DNA from: Rufibacter sp. DG15C
GTDB lineage: Bacteria; Bacteroidota; Bacteroidia; Cytophagales; Hymenobacteraceae
Length of the DNA: 64,000 nucleotides
Assembly: GCF_001577755.1 (NCBI RefSeq)
Contig: NZ_CP010776.1
Coordinates: forward strand, 3,348,001 to 3,412,000
Direction: 5' to 3'
The notes below the pieces were generated by a model, which saw only the letters and a program-made list of their open reading frames with translations, was not told the origin of the DNA and ran no database searches. This document shows positions 1-7,591 of the stretch, in pieces; position 1 is the first letter of the stretch; the number at the start of each line of letters is the position of its first letter. Both the position numbers and the translations under genes were made by a program.

Positions 1-35
1 TACTGGTTAAAATTCACTTATTAAATACTTTAGCT

Positions 36-530
36 ATGAAATTAACATCCTTAAGTGATCTGTTCATCCATCAATTAAAAGACTTGTTCAACGCAGAGCA
101 GCAGCTTTTAAAGGCCATGCCAGACATGTTGGACAAGGCCTCCAATACCAACCTTAAAACTGCCATCAGTTCCCACATGAAGGAGACTGAGATGCAGATT
201 ACCAGACTACAGCAGTGCTTTAAAATCTTAGGCGTAGACGGAAACGGTGAGAAGTGCAAAGCCATGGAAGGCCTTTTAAGAGAGGCCAAAGAGTTCATGG
301 AACATGAGGCAGACGCCGAAGTAATGGATGCCGGGCTGATTGCCTGCGCCCAGCGCGTAGAGCACTATGAGATAGCCGGCTACGGTACTGCCTGTACCTA
401 CGCCAAGTTCTTAGGACACACAGACGTATTGAACCTTCTGCAAGAGATCTTAGGCGAAGAGAAAAAAGCCGATGAAAAACTGACCTTCATTGCAGAAACA
501 GCAGTAAACAACAGGGCAGAGAACCATTAA
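36..530 (+). CDS. YciE/YciF-type ferritin-like protein (DUF892)
   Basis: A 164-residue protein that matches the DUF892 (YciE/YciF) ferritin-like family along its whole length. The opening pattern (LSDLFIHQLKDLFNAEQQLL) with acidic residues in the first helix, then EHY near residue 110 and EEKKADEKL near the end, gives the Glu/His spacing expected of a four-helix bundle that binds a di-iron site. Members are usually stress-induced cytoplasmic proteins; the exact reaction is not established. No signal peptide is visible. The gene stands alone and is followed by its own hairpin terminator, so it is probably monocistronic. The window begins only 35 bases upstream, so its promoter is only partly visible. 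Confidence 0.9.
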   Translation: MKLTSLSDLFIHQLKDLFNAEQQLLKAMPDMLDKASNTNLKTAISSHMKETEMQITRLQQCFKILGVDGNGEKCKAMEGLLREAKEFMEHEADAEVMDAGLIACAQRVEHYEIAGYGTACTYAKFLGHTDVLNLLQEILGEEKKADEKLTFIAETAVNNRAENH

Positions 531-551
531 TAGAATCTCTATTTAGATAAG

Positions 552-585
552 AAAGGCCGACTGGGATTCACTAGCCGGCCTTTTT
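552..585 (+). terminator. Intrinsic terminator after the DUF892 gene
   Basis: The stem AAAGGCCG / CGGCCTTT encloses a loop of about 15 bases and is followed by a run of T. It lies 22 bases after the stop codon of the ferritin-like gene. Confidence 0.75.
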
Positions 586-603
586 ATTGCGGTTTCTATT
601 GAA

Positions 604-2544
604 TTATACACCCACCATTTCATCAAAGGTGCTGGTGGCCACCGCATGGTAGTTGGGTCTAGCTTTTTTGTAGAGCGCCTTGGCTCTTTGCTTGCCGTCA
701 GGCTGGGCTAACAGGGCTTTGTACAAAGGTACCAAAAACTTGCGCCGACCCACATGGGTTAGAAACTCCTCTAGTCGGGCATTGGCCGGTGTATAGTTAT
801 GGGTGATGGCATGTTGCAACCATACCGCCACAATCTCTGAATTGCCTGATTGGGTGAACGTAAAGGCTTGGTCCAGTTCCTCCATTTTAGCCAAGGTCAG
901 GGATTTAGATAAGCCCCTTAGAAAGTAGAGCCATTCGTGCGTGCTCCAGTGGTTGGTTTCCAGTTCTGAGGGGGGTGTGCCGGCTTCCCACTTTTGCAGT
1001 TGCTCTTTCACCTGATCAAACTTGCGGGCGTGCGGTGGTTCAATGCCTGCGGGTATGCCAGGTTCATACACCCAAGCGTTCGCATTGATTTGCTCACGTA
1101 GGGCGGCATCTCCATTTATGAGCTCTTTTTCCAGAATCTCCAGAAAACGAGTAGTATCCATGGACTGGAATTTATAGGTGTTGAAGTAGGCTTTTACAAA
1201 CTGGTCAAACCGTTCTTGTCCTACCAGTTTCTCAATGTGCCGCAGAAAGTAATTCCCCTTCTCATAGGCAATCTCGGTGAGCCCTTCGTCTGGGTCACTT
1301 CCTTGTAAATCTAGTTTTAGGCAAGTGTCTTTGGGGGTTGAGGCCAGATCATCTGTTAAAGCGTGCTGCAAGTCTTGGTAGCCCAGGGTGTGCAGCATCT
1401 CTGAATAGTCATGGCCGTAGAGCGCCTCCATGATGCGGCGTTCAAAGTAGACGGTAAAGCCTTCGTTCAACCAGAAGTCATTCCAGGTGGCGTTGGTGAC
1501 CAGGTTCCCTGACCAGGAGTGGGCAAGTTCATGCGCAATGAGACTAGTGAGCGAGCGGTCCTTGGTAATGATGGTAGGCGTGGCAAAAGTCAATTTAGGG
1601 TTTTCCATACCGCCAAACGGGAAGCTAGGCGGTAGCACCAGCAAGTCATACCGGCCCCAGAGGTAAGGACCGTAAAGTGCTTCGGCGGCTTCCAGCATTT
1701 TCTCTGTATCAGCAAACTCATAGGTGGCATCCTGGATGGTTTCTGGCTCAGCATAAACTCCGCACCGCTTGCCCACTGGCCTAAACTCTAGGTTACCCAC
1801 CGCCAATGACAACAGATAAGAAGGAATTGGCTGGTCCATCTTGAAAAAGTATTCGCCTTGGGCGCTCTTCTCTTGGGGGTTATCAGCGCTCATCAAGGGT
1901 AAGAGATGAGCAGGCACCTTGACTTTTGCAGTGTACGTGAACCGCACGCCCGGGCTGTCTTGGCACGGAAGCCAGGTGCGCGCCAGTATGGCCTGTGACT
2001 GCGTGAACAAAAAGGGATGGTGCTTGCCAGCCGTCTGCTCAGGTGTCAGCCACTGCAATGCGGCGGCTTGTGGCTTGGTTTCAAAGGCAATGGTAACAGT
2101 CCTAGTTTTCTTTTGCAAGGGAATGCGCAACGCCTGCCCCAGGTACTTGACTGGCGCCGAAAGCGTGAACTCCTGCTCTGAGGGGTCATCGTCTAGCTTT
2201 ACAGAATGGATGGTCAGGTCTCTTATATCCAAGACAATCTCCAGGCTGTGGTTGGTCTGTTCTATTCTGTAAATACCATTCCCAGAGATCTGTTTCTTGT
2301 CAAAATCTACCACCAAGTCCCAGTCCACGTGTTTGATGATGGCTTGTTGAGGCCTGGCAAAGCTGTGAGGGTCTTGGGAAAGGGCAACCGTTGCAGAAGA
2401 TTCTTGCGTCATAGTACTTTGGATTGTAGTGGTGGCTGCCAGAGCGGGTGAATGGATATCATGCTCCTGGCTTGTAATACATACTAAGTGATTCGGGTAA
2501 GGTTTCTTGCCTTGGCCAAGAGCAAGGTAAACACTGGTTGCCAT
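604..2544 (-). CDS. M1 family aminopeptidase, leukotriene A4 hydrolase type
   Basis: Zinc metallopeptidase of the M1 family, closest in pattern to leukotriene A4 hydrolase: it shares LQWLTPEQTAGK, the substrate-anchoring GGMEN motif (about residues 311-315) and the zinc site HELAHSW (338-344) with the downstream glutamate in WLNEG (361). It should remove N-terminal residues from peptides; an epoxide hydrolase activity is not predictable from sequence. The C-terminal helical domain is present, so the protein is full length. The start is uncertain: the frame is open upstream to a GTG at 2559, ATG codons lie at 2544 and 2411, and homology seems to begin just after 2411. None of the possible N-termini is a convincing signal peptide, although relatives in this phylum are often exported. 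It is transcribed away from the L,D-transpeptidase gene. Confidence 0.9.
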   Translation of the reverse strand: MATSVYLALGQGKKPYPNHLVCITSQEHDIHSPALAATTTIQSTMTQESSATVALSQDPHSFARPQQAIIKHVDWDLVVDFDKKQISGNGIYRIEQTNHSLEIVLDIRDLTIHSVKLDDDPSEQEFTLSAPVKYLGQALRIPLQKKTRTVTIAFETKPQAAALQWLTPEQTAGKHHPFLFTQSQAILARTWLPCQDSPGVRFTYTAKVKVPAHLLPLMSADNPQEKSAQGEYFFKMDQPIPSYLLSLAVGNLEFRPVGKRCGVYAEPETIQDATYEFADTEKMLEAAEALYGPYLWGRYDLLVLPPSFPFGGMENPKLTFATPTIITKDRSLTSLIAHELAHSWSGNLVTNATWNDFWLNEGFTVYFERRIMEALYGHDYSEMLHTLGYQDLQHALTDDLASTPKDTCLKLDLQGSDPDEGLTEIAYEKGNYFLRHIEKLVGQERFDQFVKAYFNTYKFQSMDTTRFLEILEKELINGDAALREQINANAWVYEPGIPAGIEPPHARKFDQVKEQLQKWEAGTPPSELETNHWSTHEWLYFLRGLSKSLTLAKMEELDQAFTFTQSGNSEIVAVWLQHAITHNYTPANARLEEFLTHVGRRKFLVPLYKALLAQPDGKQRAKALYKKARPNYHAVATSTFDEMVGV

Positions 2545-2662
2545 AGGTAGAAGCCCCACAATATATAAGATTGCTAATTATATTTTTTGTCCAATTTAGA
2601 ACTTGTTCGGTTTCCTAACTTTTTAGCCGTGGGTTTAGTATAAGGAGCACATTCTAAACAAG

Positions 2663-4342
2663 ATGAAAGCTCCTATGAAGTTTCCGAATATGTATTTCCG
2701 GCTCTTGCTATGCCTTGTGGTCGGGATTCTTGTGTTTAGCGCCTGCGCTAAGTCAAATGATAAAAAATCACAATCCAAGACCCAGACAGCCGCTCCCTTG
2801 CCACAGCAGACAGACAGCGTGTTTGTGACCAAGTACACTTTAAGCCAGCCAGCCTTTAAAGAACACCTTCCTTTAATGAAGCTATTCTACCGCGAAAGAG
2901 GGTACAAGTTTGCCTGGTTTAAAAACGGCGAGTTGATTCCGCAGGCAGGCAAGTTGCAAGAGGTCTTGAAAGGCGCCCACGCCGAAGGCTTGAACCCCCG
3001 CGACTACCAAGTGGTGGACATGGCTAGCCTGTTCAAAAACCTTGAGACCGCCAAAGATGATTCTGCCAAGCACAAGATCCAGCAGGAGATTGACGTGGCC
3101 TTAACGGGTACCTACTTTAACTATGCCTCAGACTTCTACAGAGGAACCGTGAACCCCAAGAACATGGACAACATAGAGTGGGAGGTAAAGAAAAACAAAA
3201 TCAAGCTGCACAAAGCCTTACAGACCATTTTGAAGGAGCGTGACAGCCGGTATCCATATTATGAGTTTGAAGCCTTGCACACAGGCTACATCCGGTTACG
3301 CGATGCCTTGAAGAACTACCGTGCCATTAAACAACAAGGAGGATGGCCTAGAATTGAATTAGCCAAGCCAATTAAGCCCGGCGATTCTGCTCAAGCCGTA
3401 GTGGCCCTGCGCCAACGCCTGCTGGGTAAAACCGCTGCTGCGGTAGCCAACGCCAACACCTATGACCAAAACCTAGCCACCGCCGTGAAGAAGTTTCAGG
3501 TGAACCACGGCTTAAAACCAGATGGCGTAGTAGGCGGCGAGACGCTTAAGAAACTGAACGTGACCATTGATGAGCGCATTGACCAGATCATCATCAACAT
3601 GGAACGCTGGCGCTGGGTACCCAAGCGTTTTGAAGACAAGTACGTCTTCGTGAACATTCCTGAGTACGTGATGCATGTGATGGAAAAGGACAAGGAAGTC
3701 TTGACCATGAAAGTGGTGGTAGGGAAGGAATTGAACGCCACCCCGGTGTTCAGTGACAAACTGGAGTACATTGTGTTCTACCCATATTGGAACATCACGC
3801 CAGACATTCTAGCCGAAGAGATTGCCCCAGCCCAAGCCAAAAACCCGAACTATCTTGCCAAAAACGATATGGAGGTGGTCAAGGACTTAGGCAACAACAA
3901 AGTAGAGGTGCTTTCTCCTTCTTCAGTAGACTGGTATTCCATTGACAACAAAGCTAAGATTAGAGTGCGCCAGAGACCAGGCAAGAAGAACCCGCTGGGC
4001 TACGTGAAGTTTATCTTCCCTAATGAGCACAACGTCTATCTGCATGACACACCCGCCGACCATTTGTTCAACCAAACAGAGCGCGGATTCAGCCACGGTT
4101 GTGTGCGTATTGAGAAGCCGTTTGAATTTGCCCAATACCTACTAAAGGATCAGAAGAAATGGACACCTTCTGCCATTCAAGCGGCCATGCACGGCGGTGA
4201 AGAGAAATACGTGAATCTATCTGCTAAAGTACCTGTGTATATGGTGTATTTTACGGCTTGGGTAGATGACGCCGGTGAGGTTCATTTTAGAGATGACGTC
4301 TACGGTCATGACCGCGATTTAGAGATGGCCTATTTTAGATAA
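2663..4342 (+). CDS. L,D-transpeptidase lipoprotein with peptidoglycan-binding domain (YcbB-like)
   Basis: A 559-residue envelope enzyme. The N-terminus is a lipoprotein signal (hydrophobic YFRLLLCLVVGILVF, lipobox FSAC with Cys28). A helical scaffold region is followed by a peptidoglycan_binding_1 domain at about residues 240-305 (AVVALRQRL ... GVVGGETLKKLNV) and a YkuD catalytic domain at about 320-500. The catalytic signature SHGCVR is present with the nucleophilic cysteine near residue 479, and HDTP precedes it. Domain order and length match the YcbB/LdtD class, which forms 3-3 cross-links in peptidoglycan or attaches proteins to it. It is single and ends at a strong terminator. A second, unrelated-subfamily L,D-transpeptidase is encoded at 41428-42240. 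Confidence 0.92.
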   Translation: MKAPMKFPNMYFRLLLCLVVGILVFSACAKSNDKKSQSKTQTAAPLPQQTDSVFVTKYTLSQPAFKEHLPLMKLFYRERGYKFAWFKNGELIPQAGKLQEVLKGAHAEGLNPRDYQVVDMASLFKNLETAKDDSAKHKIQQEIDVALTGTYFNYASDFYRGTVNPKNMDNIEWEVKKNKIKLHKALQTILKERDSRYPYYEFEALHTGYIRLRDALKNYRAIKQQGGWPRIELAKPIKPGDSAQAVVALRQRLLGKTAAAVANANTYDQNLATAVKKFQVNHGLKPDGVVGGETLKKLNVTIDERIDQIIINMERWRWVPKRFEDKYVFVNIPEYVMHVMEKDKEVLTMKVVVGKELNATPVFSDKLEYIVFYPYWNITPDILAEEIAPAQAKNPNYLAKNDMEVVKDLGNNKVEVLSPSSVDWYSIDNKAKIRVRQRPGKKNPLGYVKFIFPNEHNVYLHDTPADHLFNQTERGFSHGCVRIEKPFEFAQYLLKDQKKWTPSAIQAAMHGGEEKYVNLSAKVPVYMVYFTAWVDDAGEVHFRDDVYGHDRDLEMAYFR

Positions 4343-4386
4343 TAGGTGCTGTAGAGATTGAAGAAGTAATTGCCTAATTAATGTTG

Positions 4387-4438
4387 AAGAGCCGGACTAA
4401 TTGCCTGTAAAAAGGCAGCTAGTTCGGCTCTTTTTTTA
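4387..4438 (+). terminator. Intrinsic terminator after the L,D-transpeptidase gene
   Basis: Long stem AAGAGCCGGACTA / TAGTTCGGCTCTT (one G-T type mismatch) with an inner TTGCCT/AGGCAG stem, then seven T. It ends the upstream plus-strand gene. Confidence 0.85.
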
Positions 4439-5010
4439 TGGCCGTGACATTGGGGATAAGGGTAAAATACAAAACCACTTTAGAGGGTAATTGGCTGAGT
4501 AATCATATTTAATAGTTTGGTTCTTTCTGGAGCAAGAAAATGACTAGTCATGCTTGGGTTTTATGAGAGGCGGTTTCAGTTTTTTGAGTTAAGACATTTT
4601 AGAGGTTTGCATGAGACTGAAAGTTTGAAATGTTCTATACCCTTTAGGGGTGACAAATTGACTTGCATAGCTTTTGAAGACATGTGCGTGTACTAAATCC
4701 CTTTGAGCTTCTTTTACTGACTCTAGTTTCTTGCAAGATTTTATCTATGTGTGCCAGAAGGCTTAAATCTTAGAGTTTACAAATGTAAAACAATTGTAAA
4801 CTCTTTTGTAAATTGTAAACAGTGTTCAAAACTCCATGTAGTGTTTGATGATCGGTGGTTGCTTAAGGTAATAATAATAAGATAGTTGGAGCGGTTATCG
4901 TGAGTTAAGCTTCAATAGGTCATCCACAATCGGCTTTGTCTGCTGTAAAGCCATTGGTTTACAAATTGCAAATTGGACGGCGGACACGCTTTATTTTAAA
5001 CTGAACTTCT
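4439..5010. other. 572-base intergenic region with repeated TTGTAAAC sites
   Basis: No convincing coding region is seen. The DNA is AT-rich and holds the GTTTACAA/TTGTAAAC cluster described separately, plus one more GTTTACAA at 4957-4964 close to the start of the regulator gene. Confidence 0.6.
4776..4820. promoter_or_regulatory. Cluster of GTTTACAA / TTGTAAAC sites (candidate operator)
   Basis: GTTTACAA at 4776-4783 faces TTGTAAAC at 4794-4801, forming an inverted pair, and another TTGTAAAC lies at 4813-4820, preceded by TTGTAAA. A fourth copy, GTTTACAA, is at 4957-4964, about 50 bases before the XRE-like regulator gene. Repeated 8-base half-sites before a helix-turn-helix gene suggest autoregulation; this is an inference. 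Confidence 0.45.
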
Positions 5011-5454
5011 GTGACAGATCTGTTGCCTAGAATAAAAGAGTTACTGACCTGGGCCGGCGAAGGTCCTGCTGGCTTCGCGGATGCGATTGGCTTGCCCCGC
5101 CCTGTGATGAGCCACATCTTGGCTGGCCGCAACAAGCCAAGTCTAGAAGTAGTGCAAAAAATAATAGCGCGCTTTCCAGAGGTGCAAGCCCAGTGGTTGC
5201 TGCTTGGTGCCGGCGAAATGCTAACGTCTTTGGATAGTGACTCTCGAGGAAAATTTGGAGAGACTAACGCTAAGGTTGGAGAGTATTCAGATGAGCCTCC
5301 TTTGCATACTGAACAAAATGCAAATCCTGCTGTAGAGAAAGTCCATTCTTCTTCACCTGTCAATACGCTTTCTAATTATACGAAAAAGAAAGTAAAACAG
5401 GTATTGCTTATGTATGAAGACGGCACCTTTGAAAGCTTCTACCCTCAGTCTTAA
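5011..5454 (+). CDS. XRE-like helix-turn-helix regulator
   Basis: A 147-residue protein starting at a GTG codon. Residues 1-70 resemble an XRE/Cro DNA-binding domain: GFADAIGLPRPVMSHILAGR is a typical helix-turn-helix, followed by PSLEVVQKIIARFPEVQAQWLL, wording common in Bacteroidota phage-type repressors. A low-complexity linker leads to a short C-terminal tail (KQVLLMYEDGTFESFYPQ) seen in other small regulators of this phylum. There is no S24/LexA protease domain, so it is not a self-cleaving LexA. Inverted GTTTACAA sites lie upstream. It precedes dinB and a second dnaE on the same strand but is separated from dinB by 545 bases, so control of those genes is possible but unproved. Confidence 0.75.
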   Translation: MTDLLPRIKELLTWAGEGPAGFADAIGLPRPVMSHILAGRNKPSLEVVQKIIARFPEVQAQWLLLGAGEMLTSLDSDSRGKFGETNAKVGEYSDEPPLHTEQNANPAVEKVHSSSPVNTLSNYTKKKVKQVLLMYEDGTFESFYPQS

Positions 5455-5662
5455 TTGGTAGGGTAACACATTCAGAATAGGAGTGATTGCTTCTTACGAA
5501 TAAGGGAAAATGCTTTTTTAAGAGTAATGTTTTCTTTACCTAAGTAGCAGTGCCGGTTTCTTTTTCTGTGGGGGGATGTTGCAAAACAGGGCATTTCATA
5601 TCTCCTATAGCCGCTCTCCAAACGGTTGTTCTTGCCAATTCTTCTAGATGATATTCTAAAAC

Positions 5663-5700
5663 CGTTTTCAGCCTGTTTTCCAGAAAATAGGCTGAAAACG
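5663..5700. repeat. Intergenic palindrome, copy 1
   Basis: Variant arms CGTTTTCAGCCTGTTTTC / GAAAATAGGCTGAAAACG around CA. Paired changes (TTGG to TCAG matched by CTGA on the other arm) preserve the hairpin. Confidence 0.8.
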
Positions 5701-5877
5701 AATCTATGCTCACTACCTTTTTTATGAGCTGTGAATTCTAATATCAATAGGGAATTTGGGTGATTCGCCTTTGGGTGCCAAGCTAAGCTGTAAGTTTCTC
5801 TTTACTCAATAGCTTGTCAATCAGGGCCATCAGGTGTTAGATTATATAGTGGAACAACTATGTTGTGTGGATAAATG

Positions 5878-5890
5878 CTAACTATGTTAG
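5878..5890. promoter_or_regulatory. 13-base palindrome CTAACTATGTTAG upstream of dinB
   Basis: Perfect CTAAC-N3-GTTAG palindrome 110 bases before dinB, repeated with one change at 5952-5964. Candidate operator for damage-dependent control; the binding protein is unknown. Confidence 0.45.
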
Positions 5891-5951
5891 TAAGTTTGTG
5901 TATAAATAGCTCTCATATATTTAGCTTTTATATATTTATCTCTCGTATTTG

Positions 5952-5964
5952 CTAACATAATTAG
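5952..5964. promoter_or_regulatory. Second 13-base site CTAACATAATTAG upstream of dinB
   Basis: Same CTAAC-N3-RTTAG pattern as 5878-5890, spaced 74 bases start to start (seven helical turns) and 36 bases before the dinB start codon. Confidence 0.45.
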
Positions 5965-5999
5965 TTTTTTAGAGGCTATGAACCTTAGCTTATATCCAG

Positions 6000-7157
6000 A
6001 TGAATATGGTGGTAGCAGACAATAGAATCATTGCGCACTTAGACTTAGATACGTTTTTTGTTTCGGTGGAGCGCTTGCGTAACGCGCAGCTCAAAGAGAA
6101 GCCCGTCATCATTGGCGGCATGTCAGATAGAGGCGTGGTGGCCAGCTGTAGTTATGAGACGCGGTTTTACGGGGTGCACGCCGGCATGCCTATGCGAATG
6201 GCCAAGCAGCTTTGCTCTGAGGCCATCATCCTGCGCGGCGACATGGAAGCCTACAGCAAGTACTCCAATGATGTGACCAGCGTCATTGCCAGCCAGGCCC
6301 CGGTCTATGAGAAGGCGTCCATTGATGAGCATTACTTGGATGTGAGCGGCATGGACAAGTTCTTCGGGACGTGGCAGTGGACCAATGAACTGCGTCAGAC
6401 CATCATGAAGGAGACGGGACTGCCTATCTCGTTCGGGTTATCGGTGAACAAAACGGTTTCCAAAATTGCCACGGGGCAGGCCAAGCCCAACGGTGCACTA
6501 CAGGTGGGTAAAGACGAGATTAAACCGTTTTTGGCGCCGCTGTCCATCAAGAAAATTCCGGGGGTGGGGCAGAAGAACTACCAGCTGTTGCGCAACATGG
6601 GCATTCCCACTATTGAGGTGCTCACCATGGTGCCTGTGAAGATGATGCAGAAGGTGCTGGGCAAGGAGGGCGTGCACATCTGGGAGAAGGCCAACGGTAT
6701 TGACCGCGCGCCCGTGGTTCCATACACCGAGCAGAAGTCCATCAGCACGGAAAAAACCTTCGGGACTGACACCACCGACATAGAGTTTTTGAACAACCTA
6801 TTAGTCTCCATGACCGAAGGCTTAGCCTTTGACCTGCGCGCGCAGGGCAAGCTGGCCGGTTGCATCACGGTCAAAATTCGCTACGCCAACTTTGACACCC
6901 ATACCCAGCAGGTATCCATCCCTTACAACGCCTCAGACCATATTCTCATTAGAAGAGCCAAAGAGCTGTTCCAGAAACTCTACAACCGCCGCCTGCTCAT
7001 TCGGTTGCTGGGCGTGCGGTTGAGTAATCTGGTGCAGGGTTTTCAGCAGATAGACCTCTTTGAAGACACCACCCAGCACGCCAGCCTCTACCAAGCCATG
7101 GACAAAATTAGGTTTCGCTACGGCGGCGAAGCAGTCAAGCGGGCTGTGGGGATTTAA
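6000..7157 (+). CDS. dinB: Y-family DNA polymerase IV
   Basis: A 385-residue translesion polymerase. The palm carries the first metal-binding Asp15 in HLDLDTFF, with Phe20 as the likely steric gate, and SIDEHYLDVSG (108-118) supplies Asp110/Glu111; the usual alanine after SIDE is histidine here. IPGVGQK near 186-192 is the helix-hairpin-helix thumb motif, followed by a little-finger domain. QQIDLF at 349-354 near the C-terminus fits the beta-clamp-binding pentapeptide. The enzyme copies damaged templates with low fidelity. It lies before a second dnaE on the same strand, the arrangement of an inducible mutagenesis cassette, with two CTAAC-N3-RTTAG palindromes upstream. ATG at 6000 is used; the next in-frame ATG is two codons later. 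Confidence 0.93.
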   Translation: MNMVVADNRIIAHLDLDTFFVSVERLRNAQLKEKPVIIGGMSDRGVVASCSYETRFYGVHAGMPMRMAKQLCSEAIILRGDMEAYSKYSNDVTSVIASQAPVYEKASIDEHYLDVSGMDKFFGTWQWTNELRQTIMKETGLPISFGLSVNKTVSKIATGQAKPNGALQVGKDEIKPFLAPLSIKKIPGVGQKNYQLLRNMGIPTIEVLTMVPVKMMQKVLGKEGVHIWEKANGIDRAPVVPYTEQKSISTEKTFGTDTTDIEFLNNLLVSMTEGLAFDLRAQGKLAGCITVKIRYANFDTHTQQVSIPYNASDHILIRRAKELFQKLYNRRLLIRLLGVRLSNLVQGFQQIDLFEDTTQHASLYQAMDKIRFRYGGEAVKRAVGI

Positions 7158-7293
7158 GTAGGGTAAGAAATTGGCCATACCTGACTGCCAACTTAGCCCA
7201 ATCAATTCAATCTCTCAACCATTCAATCCTCACTTGTCATCCTGAAAGGACCTTGTGGGCCCGCTAGAAAGACTGAACCTAAAAGCTAATTAT

Positions 7294-7331
7294 CGTTTTT
7301 GACCTCTTTTCCAGAAAGCAGCCGAAAAACG
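7294..7331. repeat. Intergenic palindrome, copy 2 (inside the MITE-like element)
   Basis: CGTTTTTGACCTCTTTTC / GAAAGCAGCCGAAAAACG around CA; several mismatches in the stem, so partly degenerate. Confidence 0.65.
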
Positions 7332-7410
7332 TTCATAGCTCTTCCACAAGTTTTTTACCATTTGCCAAGCCAAGCAAGTTGAATGCTTAAAGCAGGGAAG
7401 GAAAGAAGAG

Positions 7411-7447
7411 CGTTTTGACTTACTTCTCAGAAAGTAGGCTAAAAGCA
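7411..7447. repeat. Intergenic palindrome, copy 3, degenerate
   Basis: CGTTTTGACTTACTTCTC ... GAAAGTAGGCTAAAAGC keeps the outline of the family but pairs imperfectly. It is also inside the terminal-inverted-repeat element. Confidence 0.5.
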
Positions 7448-7591
7448 CATGGCTCATAGCCGCCGACTTTCTGGCTGGCCCACAAGGTCCTTTCAGGATG
7501 ACAAGTGAGGGGAAAGGCAGTTCACTTATCCAATCACAGTTTTTGATTCATCATAATCACCAGCATCCACCAGTCTTGCGTCTCCTAAAAC

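Larger units (their letters stand above)
5455..5999. other. 545-base region upstream of dinB
   Basis: No gene is recognised. It contains one copy of the window-wide palindrome (5663-5700) and two copies of a 13-base palindrome (5878-5890 and 5952-5964), in AT-rich DNA likely to carry the dinB promoter. Confidence 0.6.
7228..7510. mobile_element. MITE-like 283-base element with 34-base perfect terminal inverted repeats
   Basis: Bases 7228-7261 and 7477-7510 are exact reverse complements over 34 bases, and pairing continues inward to 7271 and 7467 with two mismatches. The ends read CCTCACTTGTCATCCTGAAA inward. The interior holds two degenerate copies of the window-wide palindrome (7294-7331 and 7411-7447) and no coding region. 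There is no evident target-site duplication. It lies between dinB and the second dnaE. The structure suggests a non-autonomous mobile element or a composite repeat; no transposase is in the window. Confidence 0.6.

Noticed and set aside
5011-5454. LexA repressor
   Set aside because: The protein has a helix-turn-helix but no S24 serine-lysine protease domain or cleavage site, so it was called an XRE-like regulator.
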